A DNA stretch of 64,000 bases, from NCBI RefSeq assembly GCF_030272615.1, contig NC_081406.1, positions 241,044,422 to 241,108,421 on the forward strand, read 5' to 3'. The notes under the pieces are model-generated. The model had not been told where the DNA came from, searched no databases, and was given only the letters and a program-made list of their open reading frames with translations. Origin of the DNA: Cryptomeria japonica (Eukaryota > Streptophyta > Pinopsida > Cupressales > Cupressaceae). Positions 24,301-37,652 of the stretch are shown here, one piece after another. The stretch's first letter is position 1. Each line of letters starts with the position of its first letter. The position numbers and the translations under genes are program-made.

Positions 24301-25790
24301 TATTTTTGGCAATAACTTATGCATGTCTGGCCATTTTGTATCAGCTGAGCTTAAGGTAAAGAATAGTGTAGGTGCATCTAACTATTCTATCATTGATGTA
24401 AGGTCACACCAGGATTTGCTCCAAAAGGCTCGTGTACCACGCAGCGAGGCTGCATATCGCATGATATTATTTTGTAATTCACTTGAGGGTGTATTTTGTA
24501 AGTATTCTTTAAGGCCATGAAGATTGTGTGGAAGACTATCTTCTAGATTAGTCATAATGAACACAACAGCTAATTGTTGGGATTGATGCCTCGTCATAAG
24601 ATTGTAGATATAATATCTAAAGCGACCATGTTGCCCAAATCTTTGATCATAATATTTGATCAAGTGCAAAGCATATTCATGTAAATGTACATGCCTTGTT
24701 CTTTGTTGTAGTGGTAAAGCCATTCCATAAGGGAAAAGTGTTGGGAATGCCATGGAAAGGAGGCCCTCAGTATTGTATTCATTGATAAGTGATGTACTTA
24801 TTTGTGGCCAAGGAGCAACGGTTTTGTTGCTATTATCTAGATGGAGGATGTTTTTTATGGCATCAAGTTCTGGTATTGATAATGGTAACTGTGGGATAAA
24901 TGAGGAAGTATTCTCCCCTATTTTTTCTTCATTGTTAATATTAAGCAGGGTGGAAGTATCTTGAACAACATCTTCTTGCATTGAATGCACTGAATGCAAT
25001 AGCTCTGTAATGTCAGTGGTTTGGTCTGGCAATAGATGCACTGCATCTAGATCAATGACTACATCCTTGTAGTATTGATCATGTTTCATTTTGTAAGCCA
25101 ATGCATTCATGACGTGAAATCTATTCACGTAACAATCATAAGTTAATCCTTGCAAATTGGTTCTACGGACAATAAGAATTTCTAATTGCTTAATATGTCG
25201 AGGTAATGTTATTGCAATTTCAGAAAAATCTTGTGGGAAGTTTATTGTATGGCCAGAATATTTTTATTGGCCTCCCCTTGCATGCATTACTTGTAAAATA
25301 GGGGCAATTATTGATATGAGCATTTCTTCTACTTGAGAGAGAGACCTTAAAGCAGAAGGTTGCTCACCTGGGTCCATATTGTTTGATAGTGAGAAACGGT
25401 GGAGGCATTTTTCTCTATAACATCTCATGCACATAAGTACGTGATTGACTTTTTTAATAGTCATGCCTGCATACATTTCTTTACAAATAGAACATGGCTC
25501 TATGACCTCCAACATATCAATCCTTTTGCGAAAATTAGACAATGTATTTTGAAATGAAGGAGTCTTCACAGCAATCTCAGGAGCAGTAGAATATGTTCGA
25601 TTGACATTAATTTGCTCAAGATCATTGTTTCCTATTTCTAATAACTTTCCTGAGTTATTGTCACATTTGTGTAGTGCATGATGTCTTAATTGTCGTTTGT
25701 TGGAGATATTGGCTCTATTCTTTGCATAGTAAGTTCTATTTGTTTGGCTTCTCTTCAATTTGATAGCATCAATTTCTTGAGGGGAAGGCT
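21368..25790 (-). pseudogene. Helitron Rep-helicase protein (broken)
   Basis: Helitron RepHel proteins nick DNA with an HUH endonuclease and unwind it with a PIF1-family helicase for rolling-circle transposition. In order from the N-terminus: a DUF6570-like segment (SICKEMY, LSQVEEMLIS, KYSGHTINFPQDF), the Helitron-like N domain (QHGRFRYYIYNLMTRHQ), and the HUH motif (EWQHRGSAHIHGFLWLP, near 24090-24150). Next come a cysteine-rich segment and the Rep tyrosine motif VLQYISKCASK, whose second tyrosine position is cysteine. The helicase shows Walker A as GTTGTRKSF (Lys kept, preceding Gly replaced by Arg), ILIDEMSFVG, LIGDLAQLPPV, and a C-terminal AWGITIHKSQGLTLDFAIVD near 21500-21580. Breaks: stops near 25265 and 24383, a frameshift near 23930, stops near 23473 and 23140, and a frameshift near 21612. 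No convincing ATG is seen at the start. Confidence 0.9.
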
Positions 25791-25972
25791 TGATAGATAT
25801 CTAATATTTCAAAGAGAGTAGAGGTATTTCAGAATTTTCATAATTGAAGATAGTTAATTTTGAAGTATGTATTAAGAATATATGAGAATTGAAAATTGCT
25901 TCATCTATGGTTATTACCTCGACATATTAAGCAATTAGAAATTCTTATTGTCTGTATATTATTATAGACTGT

Positions 25973-26390
25973 AATATAGGTATGCATAGATATAGTAATT
26001 TCTGATACATACAGATGTATGTATACATATACACATGTATATATAGATATGAATTAAATATTCAAAGTGTTGTATACAAACATATGCGCATATATAACTA
26101 CACATGTATATATCAAAAAATCTAATACTATGAATATATATATATATATATATAAAACAGTGTATATATGTATAATTCTTTGTTGTTGTTAGTTGCTTGT
26201 TGTTTTTAAAAGCATGATGCTAATATAGGTATGCATAGATATAGTAATTTCTGATACATACAGATGTATGTATACATATACACATGTATATATACGTATC
26301 ATTTAAAAATTGAAAGTTTTGTATATGAACATATGCACATATATAACTACACATACATATATCAAAAAGACTATAACTATGAATACTTAT
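25973..26390. repeat. Direct duplication in the spacer between RPA and Rep-helicase
   Basis: A segment of about 165 bp starting ATAGGTATGCATAGATATAG occurs at 25973-26140 and again 249 bp later at 26222-26390. It is rich in TA, ACAT and ATGTATAC words. The rest of 25791-26783 is AT-rich and shows no gene. Confidence 0.85.
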
Positions 26391-26783
26391 ATATAGTTAT
26401 GTACATATATAAGTATACTTTTATATCTGCAGAATTGCATAACTATGAATAATTCTGGTGTTGTATAGTTATACAAATAGATATTACAAAAAAAAAAAAA
26501 TGATATATGTGCACATATGTATAGATTTTCTGCAAATAAGATAGAGTCAAGTACATTTAAAAGTAATGAGTATGAGTGAAAATAACTTATGTCAAGAGGA
26601 CAAACTTTCACAGAGATAAGAGATAGATGTAAGAAATGTACATATAGATATTTATAGAAGCAGTCATGTGTTTGTAAAAGGTAATTGTTTATATATGTAA
26701 AACTATTAAATATCTAAATTAGCTAATGTAATAATTTTATTGTAAACTGAAAGTTTAATAATCAGGAAAGATGCGTTATAACT

Positions 26784-28552
26784 CTAAGCCTGTGTACTTA
26801 GGCAGCCAATTTTTGCAAGTAGTGCATGGCACTCAGCTTTGAAGTCAACAAGAGAGACTTTATTGATTGTGACTTTCATCTTTGATTCTGAATTATATGT
26901 GTCAGTGGAAACCAACAGTGTGAATGAATAGTGATGTGGCAGTAGTCTCTTAATCATTGAGCAAGGTGTTTCTGTTGTTGTTGCATCATTTTATAGTGCA
27001 CAAAGCTCTTTTGCAGTTTTGTGTAGCAAGTGAATGCCACCCTCATCAAATGCAGTGGCCCATGAGTACCTGTTGCACCTTGTAACTTTACTGGCAAGAG
27101 GTAACTATAATTACAGTCTTGCATAGTCAATTCACATCTAGGGCAGAACCAAGAATCATCAACTTGCTGTGTACATTTTTTTTTGTAAGGCCTACCATTG
27201 ACTATTAGTGGACAAGTTGCGTAATAGAAATCTCTAACATATAGAACAAGGCCAATTATGTCAACCAATGTGTTATTTGTTAGATGAAACAATTCACTAA
27301 TGGGCATGAAAGGAGGATGTTGTTGATCTTCTTGTTCTTCGTTGCTGCAGCGTTTCAGTATGGATGCATCACACAAGGTGATTTCTAAATGATTGTTTAG
27401 TTTGTTGTACCTTGTATTTTCCTCCATAATAGATCCATTTGAAATGATATAATGTGTACCTACTTCCACACGGTTAGAGTGTAACTGAGCTATCTCATCA
27501 AAACATGTAACTCTAATTTCAGAGCCCTCACAGTCAACAATGTCAAAGCTAAACACATGGCAATTTTTTGTGGCTGTGCTATATGCCTTAATAGGGCGTC
27601 TATGAGTAACTTTCCCTTTGATTGTCCATTTATTCTAGTATGGATTCAAAGTTTTTATAGGGCTTATATTTTCAGAAGTTGTTATTTGCGGGGATGGAAA
27701 TTCAGTGGCAAACTGAAGAGATCATTTAGATGTTGATGGTCTGTCCTCAGACATCATTTCTGGTTGTTGTTCTTTGAACAGGTATATTGGTTTACCAAAG
27801 AATGGGCAATAACTTTGTTTCACTTCCAGACTAAGTATTACAATTGTCCTGTGAAAACAAAAGACTTCTTTTTAAATTACTGTTAATTATACATAAACAA
27901 AATTAAAAAGAGACAAAACATATTGTATTTAATAACCATAGTTTGTTTCCTACCTTGTGCTCCATATGTATCAGCATGTATAACTCTATAATTGGACTAT
28001 TGTGCCTATTTTTAGAATATCTGAATCTACCAGAGTAGCATATTTAGAAGGCAAGATTGCCAATTGCATGTATGTGCCATCAGATAACACTAATTTATGT
28101 ATGTCAGTATCATCTGTGTTGTTCTGCATTTTCTGAAATGACAAAACTTGTAGCAATGCTGAAGGAAGTTTATCCCCAGCATTGATATATTGAATTGCAA
28201 AAGGGGTAGGGGCATACTCTTGGGTTTTTTCCTACAAAAAATAATATGAATATAGAGGATTTAATTTTAACGTTAAGCAGGTCATATATTTACTTACTTG
28301 TTAATGTAAAGCTTGTGTTAGTAAAGTATGTAATCAAGCTATGTTATCTATAGAGTATGCATCTACTTTTGCATTATGCTATGAAAAAAGGATGCATGTG
28401 GTAATGAAAAGGATGGTATGGAAAAGAGAGATGTATTGTCAAAAAAAAGAGCATAATTTTTTTCTATTTTGAAAAGATTTGATAATTTATCTTACCAAAT
28501 TATCAATTGTGGAATGCTCTATCGGTTCAGAGGTGGCTATTGAAGATGCCAT
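26784..28552 (-). pseudogene. RPA1-like single-strand-binding protein gene of the Helitron (three exons, broken)
   Basis: RPA large-subunit copies are carried by many plant Helitrons and bind single-stranded DNA. Exon 1 (28496-28552) starts MASSIATSEPIE and ends at a GTAAG donor. Exon 2 (27954-28231) encodes an OB fold (HKLVLSDGTYMQLAILPSKY). Exon 3 (26784-27848) carries the WTIKGKVTHRRPIKAYS DNA-binding OB fold, a four-cysteine zinc finger (CPLIVNGRPYKKKC, SWFCPRCELTMQDC) and an HHYSFTLLVSTDTYNSESK C-terminus. Exon phases match across both introns. It is broken by TAG and TGA codons late in exon 2, by stops after RPSTSK and after TLNPY in exon 3, and by a frameshift near 26955. It lies just upstream of Rep-helicase on the same strand. 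Confidence 0.88.
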
Positions 28553-29727
28553 TGTGCATATATACCTTTTGACAATTAAAAGTAAATTATAAGCATGATG
28601 AATTGTAGTTCTTATATCAGAATACAATCACAACATGATGTAAGCTTATCAAAGATATATATGCACAAGCACAACAAAATTAACTGAGCATAGAGTAACG
28701 TCGTGAGAGTTTATTTTTTGTTTCAAATGCTAATGAATTGATCATAATGTGATTGAAACATGCATTGAAAATGATAATTGATCATATGTTGATAAGCTTA
28801 AAAACAATAAAGTATCACATTATGATTTACATATTTGAGAGCATATTAACAAAATATGAGTTCATCTCATCAAAGATGTTTCAAAATATGGGATGGTTCT
28901 GTTTGTTTCAAATATTAATCAAAATATGAATGTAACTTTTCAAAGATTCAATAATTACAACAACACAGGATCAACCCAAGCAACCCATCCAAGCTCGTTA
29001 TCAATCCATTTAAATACTCCGTCTCCCAATGTGAAAATAACCGTTGGATCAGTTAATTGTTCAGTACTTGGTATTGGTAAAGGTGCTAATTAAATACTAT
29101 GTATGGTTGTTATAGCACTACAAGATGTAGAGAGGTTCATTGTTGTTTGGTTTGGTGATTTATGTTTGTAGTGCTCAATTATCTTTCTGAGGTTTCAATG
29201 ACATTGTTGATGTCCTCTGTTTCTTTCAATCTTCTATCCATTGTTGAAATTTGATTGTTTTAGTGTGGTTGTTTTTTGTTGGAATGACAGAATGGAAATG
29301 AATTACTAAAAAAAGTGAACATAGAAGAATAATGCAACAAATCTTTAGACATGTCATTACTTTTTTTTGGATATATAAATTTCAGAATGAATTTACATGT
29401 AGGTAATGCTTTCATTCTGCAAGACAAGTGCTTAGTTTCATTTATTTTAGATTATGTGTATATATACAAGTATACATGTCTATATAAATGTACAAACACG
29501 TATACATTTACATCTGATATATATACATCTATATCTATATATATCCATGGATATATATTTAATATTGAATTGCATTTTTAGCAATGCTTTATGAAACACT
29601 TTCGGTTTGTGTGTATTCTGTTGTAGGTTAAAAGGGTTTTAGTTGGCTGTTGCAGTTTGAAGATATTCATTGATTCAAGTTTTAACCAGTATAAATAGTT
29701 TAAGGTTCTATTTCGTTGTCTTTAATG
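28553..29727. other. AT-rich spacer upstream of the RPA gene
   Basis: No gene recognised; the open frames are short. It presumably includes the promoter region of the RPA relic, but I see no clear TATA element I would defend. Confidence 0.4.
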
Positions 29728-30062
29728 ATTTCCTCCCTGAGGCTGTGCATGAATGTCGACGTTCTTTATGGCCAGTTTCAACCCTAAAATCTAATTTGTT
29801 TTGTTGTTGTCCCCAATATTTGACTCTACAAATTTTTGCATAACATTACATATAGTTGTCGAGTTAGGTTTTGTTATGGTTGTGACTGTTTTATTGGGCT
29901 TCTTTGGGAGTTTCATGCCGTGAGTGGTTTGAATTTGCAAGGCAAGCTTTGGTTTTATTTAATTTTTTTTTTGTTTTGTAATTCATTTTTTTTATAGTCT
30001 GCTTATTTTCACCTTCTGTGTGCTTGCAATGTTGTTACTTTGTTTATGTTGCAAGGTAATTG
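29728..30062 (-). repeat. Left arm of a large inverted repeat
   Basis: The reverse complement aligns colinearly with 35333-35733. A good match runs through CATAAAGAACGTCGACATTC, AACAAAACAAATTAGATTTT, ACTATATG-AATGTTATGC and AAACAAAGTAACA. The right arm has about 75 bp extra, which is another copy of the AGTTAAAGAACATAAAC core. The arms enclose about 5.3 kb. Confidence 0.85.
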
Positions 30063-31229
30063 TTTTGTTGTTGTTATTAAGTATTTTACTTTGTAAGGTA
30101 ACTGTTTACTAATGTTTGTATTGCATTGTTGTTAATTTACAATGGTATTTATCTAATTACTATTGTGTGCACATGAAGGCTTTTATTTAGTAAGATAAAT
30201 TGATATATATATATATATATATGTACATCATGTGTATATATATGCACATGTATATATATATGTACATTTGTATATACATACATACATACATGTATATATA
30301 TAGATTTATATAAATGTGTTGGTACTATAAAAATTCCATTATGGTTGCAGGCTTGCTACTTTGTTTATGTTATTTAACTATTTGTGGATGTGACTACTTT
30401 TAAACCACAATGCAAAGTTGTATCCATAAATCCTATACACTTTACAATGGAGCTATTAAAACAAAGATTTAATAAAACCCTATATATATACATACACACA
30501 TGTGTATATGTACATACATGCATATCTATGTGCATACATGTGTGTATTTATATACATGTATGCATGCCTATACATACATGTGTATATATATATGTACACA
30601 TGTGCATGAACATATATCAGCACTACAAAGCATTCTAAGAAAAATAATTATATATATACTTTGTTTATGTTATTTAACTATTTGTGGATGTGACTACTTT
30701 CACACTGCAATGTAGACTTGTATCAATAAATCCTACACACTTTAGAATGGAGTTATTAAAATAGAGATTTAATATAACCCTATATACATATACATACACA
30801 CGTGTATATATACATACATGCATATATATATGCGTACATGTGTGTATTTATATACATGTATACATGCCTATACATACATGTGTGTATATATATATATATG
30901 TACATATGTGTGTACATATACATATATCAGCACTACAAAGCATTCTAAGAAAAACCTTTTTTTTGTTTTGTAATGCATTTTTTATAGTCTATTTATTTTC
31001 TCCTTATGTGTGCTTGCAGGGTTGTTACTTTGTTTATGTTGCAAGGTAACTATTTTGTTGTTGTTATTAAGTATTTTACTCTAGAAGGTAACTATTTACT
31101 AATGTTTGTATTGCATTGGTGTTAATTTACAACGGTATTTATCTGATTACTGTTGTGTGCACATGAAGGCTTTTATTTAGTAAAATAAATCGATATATAT
31201 ATGTACATCATGTGTATATATATATGCAC

Positions 31230-31304
<75 letters not shown>

Positions 31305-31975
31305 TTTGTATATACATACATACATGTATGTATATAGATTTATATAAATGTGTTGGTACTATAAAAATTCCATTATGGTTACAAGCTTGCTACTTTGTTT
31401 ATGTTATTTAATTATTTGTGGACGTGACTACTTTTAGACTACAACGTAGAGTTGTATCCATAAATCCTATACACTTTACAATAGAGTTATTAAAACAGAG
31501 ATTTAATAAAACCCTATATATATACATACGCACATGTGTATATGTACATACATGCATATATATATATGCGTACATGTGTGTATTTATATACATGTATACA
31601 TGCCCATACATACATGTGTATATATATATATGTACATATGTTTATGTACATATATCAGCACTACAAAGCATTCTAAGAAAAACAACTATATATATACTTT
31701 GTTTATGTTATTTAACTGTTTGTGGACATGACTAGTTTCAGACTATAATGTAGACTTGTATCAATAAATCCTACACACTTTAGAATGGAGTTATTAAAAC
31801 AGAGATTTAATATAACCCTATATACATATACATACACACATGTGTATATATACATACATGCATATATATATGCGTACATGTGTGTATTTATATATATATA
31901 TATATACATATGTGTATGTACATATACACATATCAATACTACAAAGCATTCTAAGAAAAACAATTATATATATAT
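29966..31975. repeat. Two tandem units of about 1 kb, each with an internal 300-bp duplication
   Basis: Unit 1 (29966 to about 30957) and unit 2 (30958 to about 31975) share a colinear order: TGTGTGCTTGCA, then ATGTTTGTATTGCATTG, then GCACATGAAGGCTTTTATTT, then AAATTCCATTATGGTT, then two copies of a 300-bp block. The block begins ACTTTGTTTATGTTATTTAA, with copies at about 30359 and 30659 in unit 1, and 31393 and 31697 in unit 2. Unit 2 contains a longer (TA)n run at 31232-31299. Open frames here come from microsatellite sequence. Confidence 0.88.
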
Positions 31976-31982
31976 GTACATA

Positions 31983-32119
<137 letters not shown>

Positions 32120-32279
32120 GATTTATATACATATATTGGTACTCGAAAAATTTGTTTATCCTTGCAAGGTCCTTACTTTGTTTATGTTGTTTAACTATTT
32201 GTGGACATGACTACTTTCAGAGTGCAACCCACATTTCTATATATAAATGCTACAGACTTCAGAATGACCTTACTAAAAC

Positions 32280-32480
32280 ACTTATATTAACACACGTGTG
32301 CGCATAAAGAATGTTGACATTTGTGCACACACCTGGGAATGAAAACATTAAAGACAATGTCACTCCAAAAATAGAGCGCACGCATGGACAAGACCAGAAG
32401 TGGAATGTCTGGTGGTCTATGGAATGTCTTGCACTTTGCAGGCGGGTTTCTCCCACTAAAAGTGTATCGGCTTAATATAT
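32280..32480 (+). repeat. Further copy of the Helitron-region terminal-type unit
   Basis: CATAAAGAATGTTGACATTTG, the AAAACATTAAAGACAATGTC word and GAGCGCACGCATGGAC match 35670-35790 in the same orientation. It ends in sequence not shared with that copy (GGTTTCTCCCACT). It lies inside the inverted-repeat interval. Confidence 0.75.
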
Positions 32481-33752
32481 ACTACAGACTTCAGAATCAA
32501 GTTATTAAAACACACATTCGATAAAAGTATATATATATACACATATGTACACACACACACACACACACACATATATAGGTGCATGTGTGTATATATATAG
32601 TTGTATACATGCCTATATATATATATCAGCAATACATATATATTCAGGCTGAGGAAAAATTATAACCAAAGTTCTCTACAATAAATGATAGACAATGAGA
32701 AATTAAAAGCCAAACAAAGATCATTTACCTTGTGAAGTGAAAGTATTGATGTACTAAGCATTGACAAACAAATTTTTGAAAAGCAAGTCATTGCAGAGAT
32801 TGTTACAAGCTAAACACATAAAGAACAGACAATCTATAATCATAGAAGTAAATATTCTCAATTGTACCTAGATATGATTGGTTGTAGAATTTCTTTGACT
32901 ATTTGGAGTGAGATGAGAATAGAATGTGGAATCAAAGAAAGAAGACGTGGAAATAAAAATGGCACAGAATAGAATTGTTTAGATAAACAAAAACTGCAAC
33001 CAATAAGAGGAGTAGAAGAACACGAAATATCACCATGTTGAGTGCTCAAGAGATAGATTTTTAAGGCAAACAGAATTTACAGTTATGGGTTAGGAGTGAT
33101 GAGATCATTTGACATGGGAAGCTATCAAAATCAAAGGAAGAATGCATTGGGAAATGTGGAATGTATTTGAATAAACTTATCTGCTCCATTTTGTTCATAT
33201 CAATTTCATTTTGTTCATTCTTGTTGCTTTACCATGAATATCAGAGTTTGGGGATGCAATGGCTCATTGGCTTTAGGTCCTTTTGTAGTATAAATGTGCA
33301 TTGGCTTGGCTTCTTATATGTGATCTGCAAAACTCCAGGGCATTGACCTTCCTGAACATGGATCCAGAAGGTGGAATTGATCGACTTGACTAAAATTCAT
33401 TATGATTCGCTAAATCAGACTAATGTCATTATTATTATTTTGAACTTAATTAGATTTGAAAGTCAGGATGAACAGTAGCTATTCTATGAGTTGTATATAT
33501 TGGTTCCTATGGGATAAAAAGTCTATTTATTATTTGATTTCACCTAGAAATTGCCTCACAAGTACATTTTTTACTATGAATCTCCAATTAAGATTACTTT
33601 ACCTTAAATGGACAAGAAAAGTTAGGGAATTATTTATGTTTCATTAGGGCCTAAGTCCTACATACATAAGGGCCAAAACAGAAATTAGATCTCCTCAAGG
33701 ATATTATACATACGTACATTTGTATATATATATATACATGAATATATATACA

Positions 33753-33818
<66 letters not shown>

Positions 33819-33928
33819 TACATGTGTGTATTTATATAAATGTATACATTCCTATACATACATGTATATACATATATGTCCACATGTATGTGTACATATA
33901 GTACCTGTCAAAGTGAGCAGGTGTCATG

Positions 33929-33972
<44 letters not shown>

Positions 33973-34019
33973 CATATGTTTATTTATATACGTGAATACA
34001 TGTCTATGCATATATGTAC
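32481..34019. other. Spacer with microsatellites, no gene seen
   Basis: Holds an (AC)n run near 32550-32570, (TA)n at 33756-33815 and (GT)n at about 33940-33971. 32650-33700 is unique AT-rich sequence with short open frames and no recognisable product. Confidence 0.7.
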
Positions 34020-35332
34020 GTAGAAAGACAACAAATAGTTAAATAACATAAACAAAGTAACAACCCTGCAAGTACACCACGCGAAAAAAATAAGCACCCT
34101 ATAAAATAATGTACTACAAATTTTAAAAACTTCAAAATCAATAGTGAACAGTCGGTGAAAATTTTCACAGTAGAATATTCTCGAGAACAGCAAAACAAAT
34201 TACATTTTAGGGTTCCAAGCAGCCATAAAGAATGTCGACATTAGTACGCATCAATTTACAACGAAACCAAACTAAAGTTCTTTTAACCTAGACCAGAATT
34301 TAAATGGTAACAGAATGCTCAAAACCTAAATACCTGTCAAAGTGGACAGATACATTGCAGAATGAAAGTAATCATGTCCTCAAACAGTTAAACAATAGAA
34401 CCAAAGTAACACCCCTGCAAGCACACCACGACCCAAAATAAGGATGCTACCAAATAATGCATTACGAATTTTGAAAACTTAAAAATAAACTAAACAAGTA
34501 CCTGGCAAAGTAAAACCATTCACGGCGAGAACCTTAGAAACAAGCCCAACAAAACACTCTACATTGGTGCACATCACCGGGGATGAAAAGATTAAAACAA
34601 AGTAAGAAACTTAAATCAATAAATTTCTGTAAACTGCAAAACCCAACTAAAACCCTTTTACCCTACAACAAAATGCACACAAACTGAAAGTGTTTCATAA
34701 ACCATTGCTAATCGCAACTCAATATTAACCTGTTAAAAATGTGTTTTACCCTACAACATAATGGCACATACTTGTGGCTTCCACACTCAAAGTACTCATG
34801 CCCACAAACAGTTAAATAACATAAACAAAGTACCGACCATGCAACCACAGGATGACAAAAAATAAGCACACCATAAAAGAGTCAATTGCAAATTGTGAAA
34901 ACTTTTAAATAAAACAAACACTTACCTTGCAATGTAAAACCATGCACGACGTGAACCTCACAAACAAGCCCAACAAAACACTCAGAGCCACAACAAAACC
35001 TAACTCGATGACTATATCCAAGGTTATGCGAAAATGCCTTGCAGACTAGAAGTAGTCATGCCCAAAAACAGTTAAACAACATAAACAAAATAACAACTCT
35101 GCAAGCACACGAAAGCGGAAAACAAGCAGATTATAAAAAAATGCATTACAAAAAAAAAAGAATCTAAATAAAACCAGAACTTACCTTGCAAATTAGAACC
35201 ATTCACAGCATGAAGCTCACAAAGCAGCATCAAAAATGCCTTGCAAACTAGAAGTAGTCATGCCCGCAAATAGTTAAACAACATAAACAAAGTAACAACC
35301 CTGCAAGCACACGGAAGCAGAAAATAAGCACA
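34020..35332 (+). repeat. Right-side repeat array of the Helitron region
   Basis: Imperfect copies of a unit with the core AGTTAAA-AACATAAACAAAGTAAC, then CCTGCAAGCACAC, then a poly-A-rich stretch, then ACTTACCTTGCA. Cores lie near 34035, 34385, 34805, 35065 and 35265. The spacing is irregular (about 200-420 bp). The orientation matches 19900-21010 and is opposite to 30030-32210. Confidence 0.82.
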
Positions 35333-35733
35333 CTTAAACAACATAAACAAAGTAACAGCCCTGCAAGCACACGAAAGCGGAAAATAAACAGACTATAAAA
35401 AAATGCATTACAAAACCAAAAATAACCTAAATAAAACCAGAACTTACCTTGCACATTCAAACCATTCACGGCTTGAAGCTCACAAAGAAGCACCAAAAAT
35501 GCCTTACAAACTGGAAGTAGTCACGCCCACAAATAGTTAAAGAACATAAACAAAGAAACAACCCTACAACAAAACCTAATTTGACAACTATATGCAATGT
35601 TATGCGAAAATTTGCAGAGCCAAATATTGCCGACAATAACAAAACAAATTAGATTTTAGGTTTGCAAGTGGCCATAAAGAACGTCGACATTCATGCACAG
35701 CCTCAGGGATGAAATCATTAAAGACAGCGTCGG
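35333..35733 (+). repeat. Right arm of the large inverted repeat
   Basis: Partner of 29728-30062 (see that entry). It ends in CATGCACAGCCTCAGGGATG. The following 35734-35870 continues repeat-family sequence (GAGCGCACAAACGGACACGA) until NLR2 3' flank begins. Confidence 0.85.
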
Positions 35734-36012
35734 ACAAAATCATTAAAGATAGTGTCGCTTCGCAAACAGAGCGCACAAACGGACACGATCGGAAACACAC
35801 GTCACCACATGGGCCAGGTCATGAACACGCAAGCACTGGAGGGAGAACGTCGACGGCAAGACATTTAACACATTTAAAACAGTAATAGTATTTCCCATAT
35901 GTACATGATGCTATAACTACAAAGCTTTTTATTACTACATAATTACACATAAGCAATACTTCGCAAAACAAACAGCCTAGCATACATAAAAGTAATTATT
36001 TAGTACTTCTTA

Positions 36013-37652
36013 CTAAACATGATAATTATCATGAACTTCCATGATTTCCTCGTACTTAGCATGAAGATGGTTCTTCATCTCTTCATCTTCCCAGCTAATT
36101 TCATTCCACCATTCCTTATCTCCTCTAATCTAATCCAGAGAATTGATCTTATTAAGACCCCATGGCAATACTTTAACTTTCATACAACAGAATATAACCA
36201 AACTCTGTAGCATGGGGAGACTCCCTCCTTCGATAGAACTACATAGACTCTTCAGAGAAGGTAACGTCCACAGTTTGAGCTTGCGTAGCCTTGGAAAGTA
36301 GCCTTTCCTCCCAAATTCTTCTCCCAACTCTGTGAGCAAAAGGCATTCCTCAATGTCTATCTCCAAATTGGATAATCTGCCCAACCCTAATTCGGAAAGG
36401 GTGAACAGTAATTGCAAAGACTTCAACTTTAAGTACCTTGAGATTTTGTAATTCAGAGAACAAATCAAGGGTTCCCTCAATGTCACAATCATACAGGTGG
36501 AGCCTCTCCAAACTGTGCATTGCCTGCATGTTAGTGGGTAGATTTGTTTGACGTACTTGAGGCATCCGTAAGTAGCCAAAGTTCTTGAAGCTCCACTAGA
36601 TTTCCCATTGTTCTCTCCTCAATTGGGGATTTTAGCATTAGACAAAGACGCTTCAGAGATGTAATTTACATACATCTTGCAAAGAAGCCTCCATTAATTC
36701 TTCACCTTCTTTCACCTCCAATGAAAATGCAAAGAACATGTTCCACATCTCAAGCTCTTCCAAATCAGTGAGTTGTGATACGTCGGGTGAAACGAACTCC
36801 ATATCATAACAGTTGGAATTTGGAGACGTTTCAACTCCTTTATCATGGGTGGAACACTCTTAAGAGGGGAGAAAGAATTAAAGATCTAAAAATTGCACTC
36901 TACTTAGCTCAAATGTTTGATCAGGAATTAACTTAATCCAGGTATTGCAGAGTTGAAGATAGAGGAGATTCTTCAGTCGGTTGATGGACTTTGGCAAGAA
37001 TTTGATGCACGTGTTGTTGAGATCAAGAACATTTGGCATATTCAACTTCCGCAGAAAGCCCTCTGGAACCACCTCAACTATGTTCCAGCTCAACAACAAA
37101 GTCACCAATTTCGCGCAATCAAAATTTTTAGGGAGAAATCTGATACGGCTATGCATCACTGATATCCTCACCCATGTTGCACTTGCAGACTTTGGAAACT
37201 CTATTAAACTTTGACCTACACGAAACAAGGTATTCTGGTCGACCTCAGATACGTGTATAGCCATATCTTTGAGCACATCGTGGATTTTCACTTTCCATAT
37301 GTGAAGCCTATTTTCCTCTTTGATCTCAATGTCGACCAAACATAGTTTCTCAAAGATGTTGAGAAAACTGTGGCAACCCTCTTCTTTGCTTTTCACTAGG
37401 TCCTCTGCCAACCACAATTGTATCAATTGATCTGCATCAATTTCCTCATCTTCTCTATAAGCGACCAAGGACAGGAAACAAAGCCTAAGCTTATTTGTTT
37501 CCAGAGCATCGTAGCTGTGCTTCAGTAACTTGAATAAGCCCCTCAGAATCTCTTCATGAATGCGATAAAATTCAGGATTGATCCCCTTTAGCTCCTTAAG
37601 AACATATTCCCATTCAAATGCGGTACTGGTGTGAAGCTGCAGCACTGCCCGG
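36013..37652 (-). pseudogene. NLR2, 3' part: end of NB-ARC plus LRRs
   Basis: The second CNL relic, on the opposite strand from NLR1 and NLR3. From 37645 one open frame covers the ARC2 region (LKHSYDALETNKLRLCFLSL), REDEEIDADQLIQLWLAEDL, the MHD-type KIHDVLKDM, and LRRs to QFLDL, where a stop falls at 36878-36880. Beyond that the LRRs continue in changing frames (LEELEMWN, MPQVRQTNLPTNMQAMHSLE, CFPRLRKL-type YFPRLRKLKLW) to a C-terminus NYHV at 36013. The glutamine that is a stop in NLR3 (LIQLW) is intact. The N-terminal portion is displaced to 40261-40990 by an LTR element. Confidence 0.9.
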
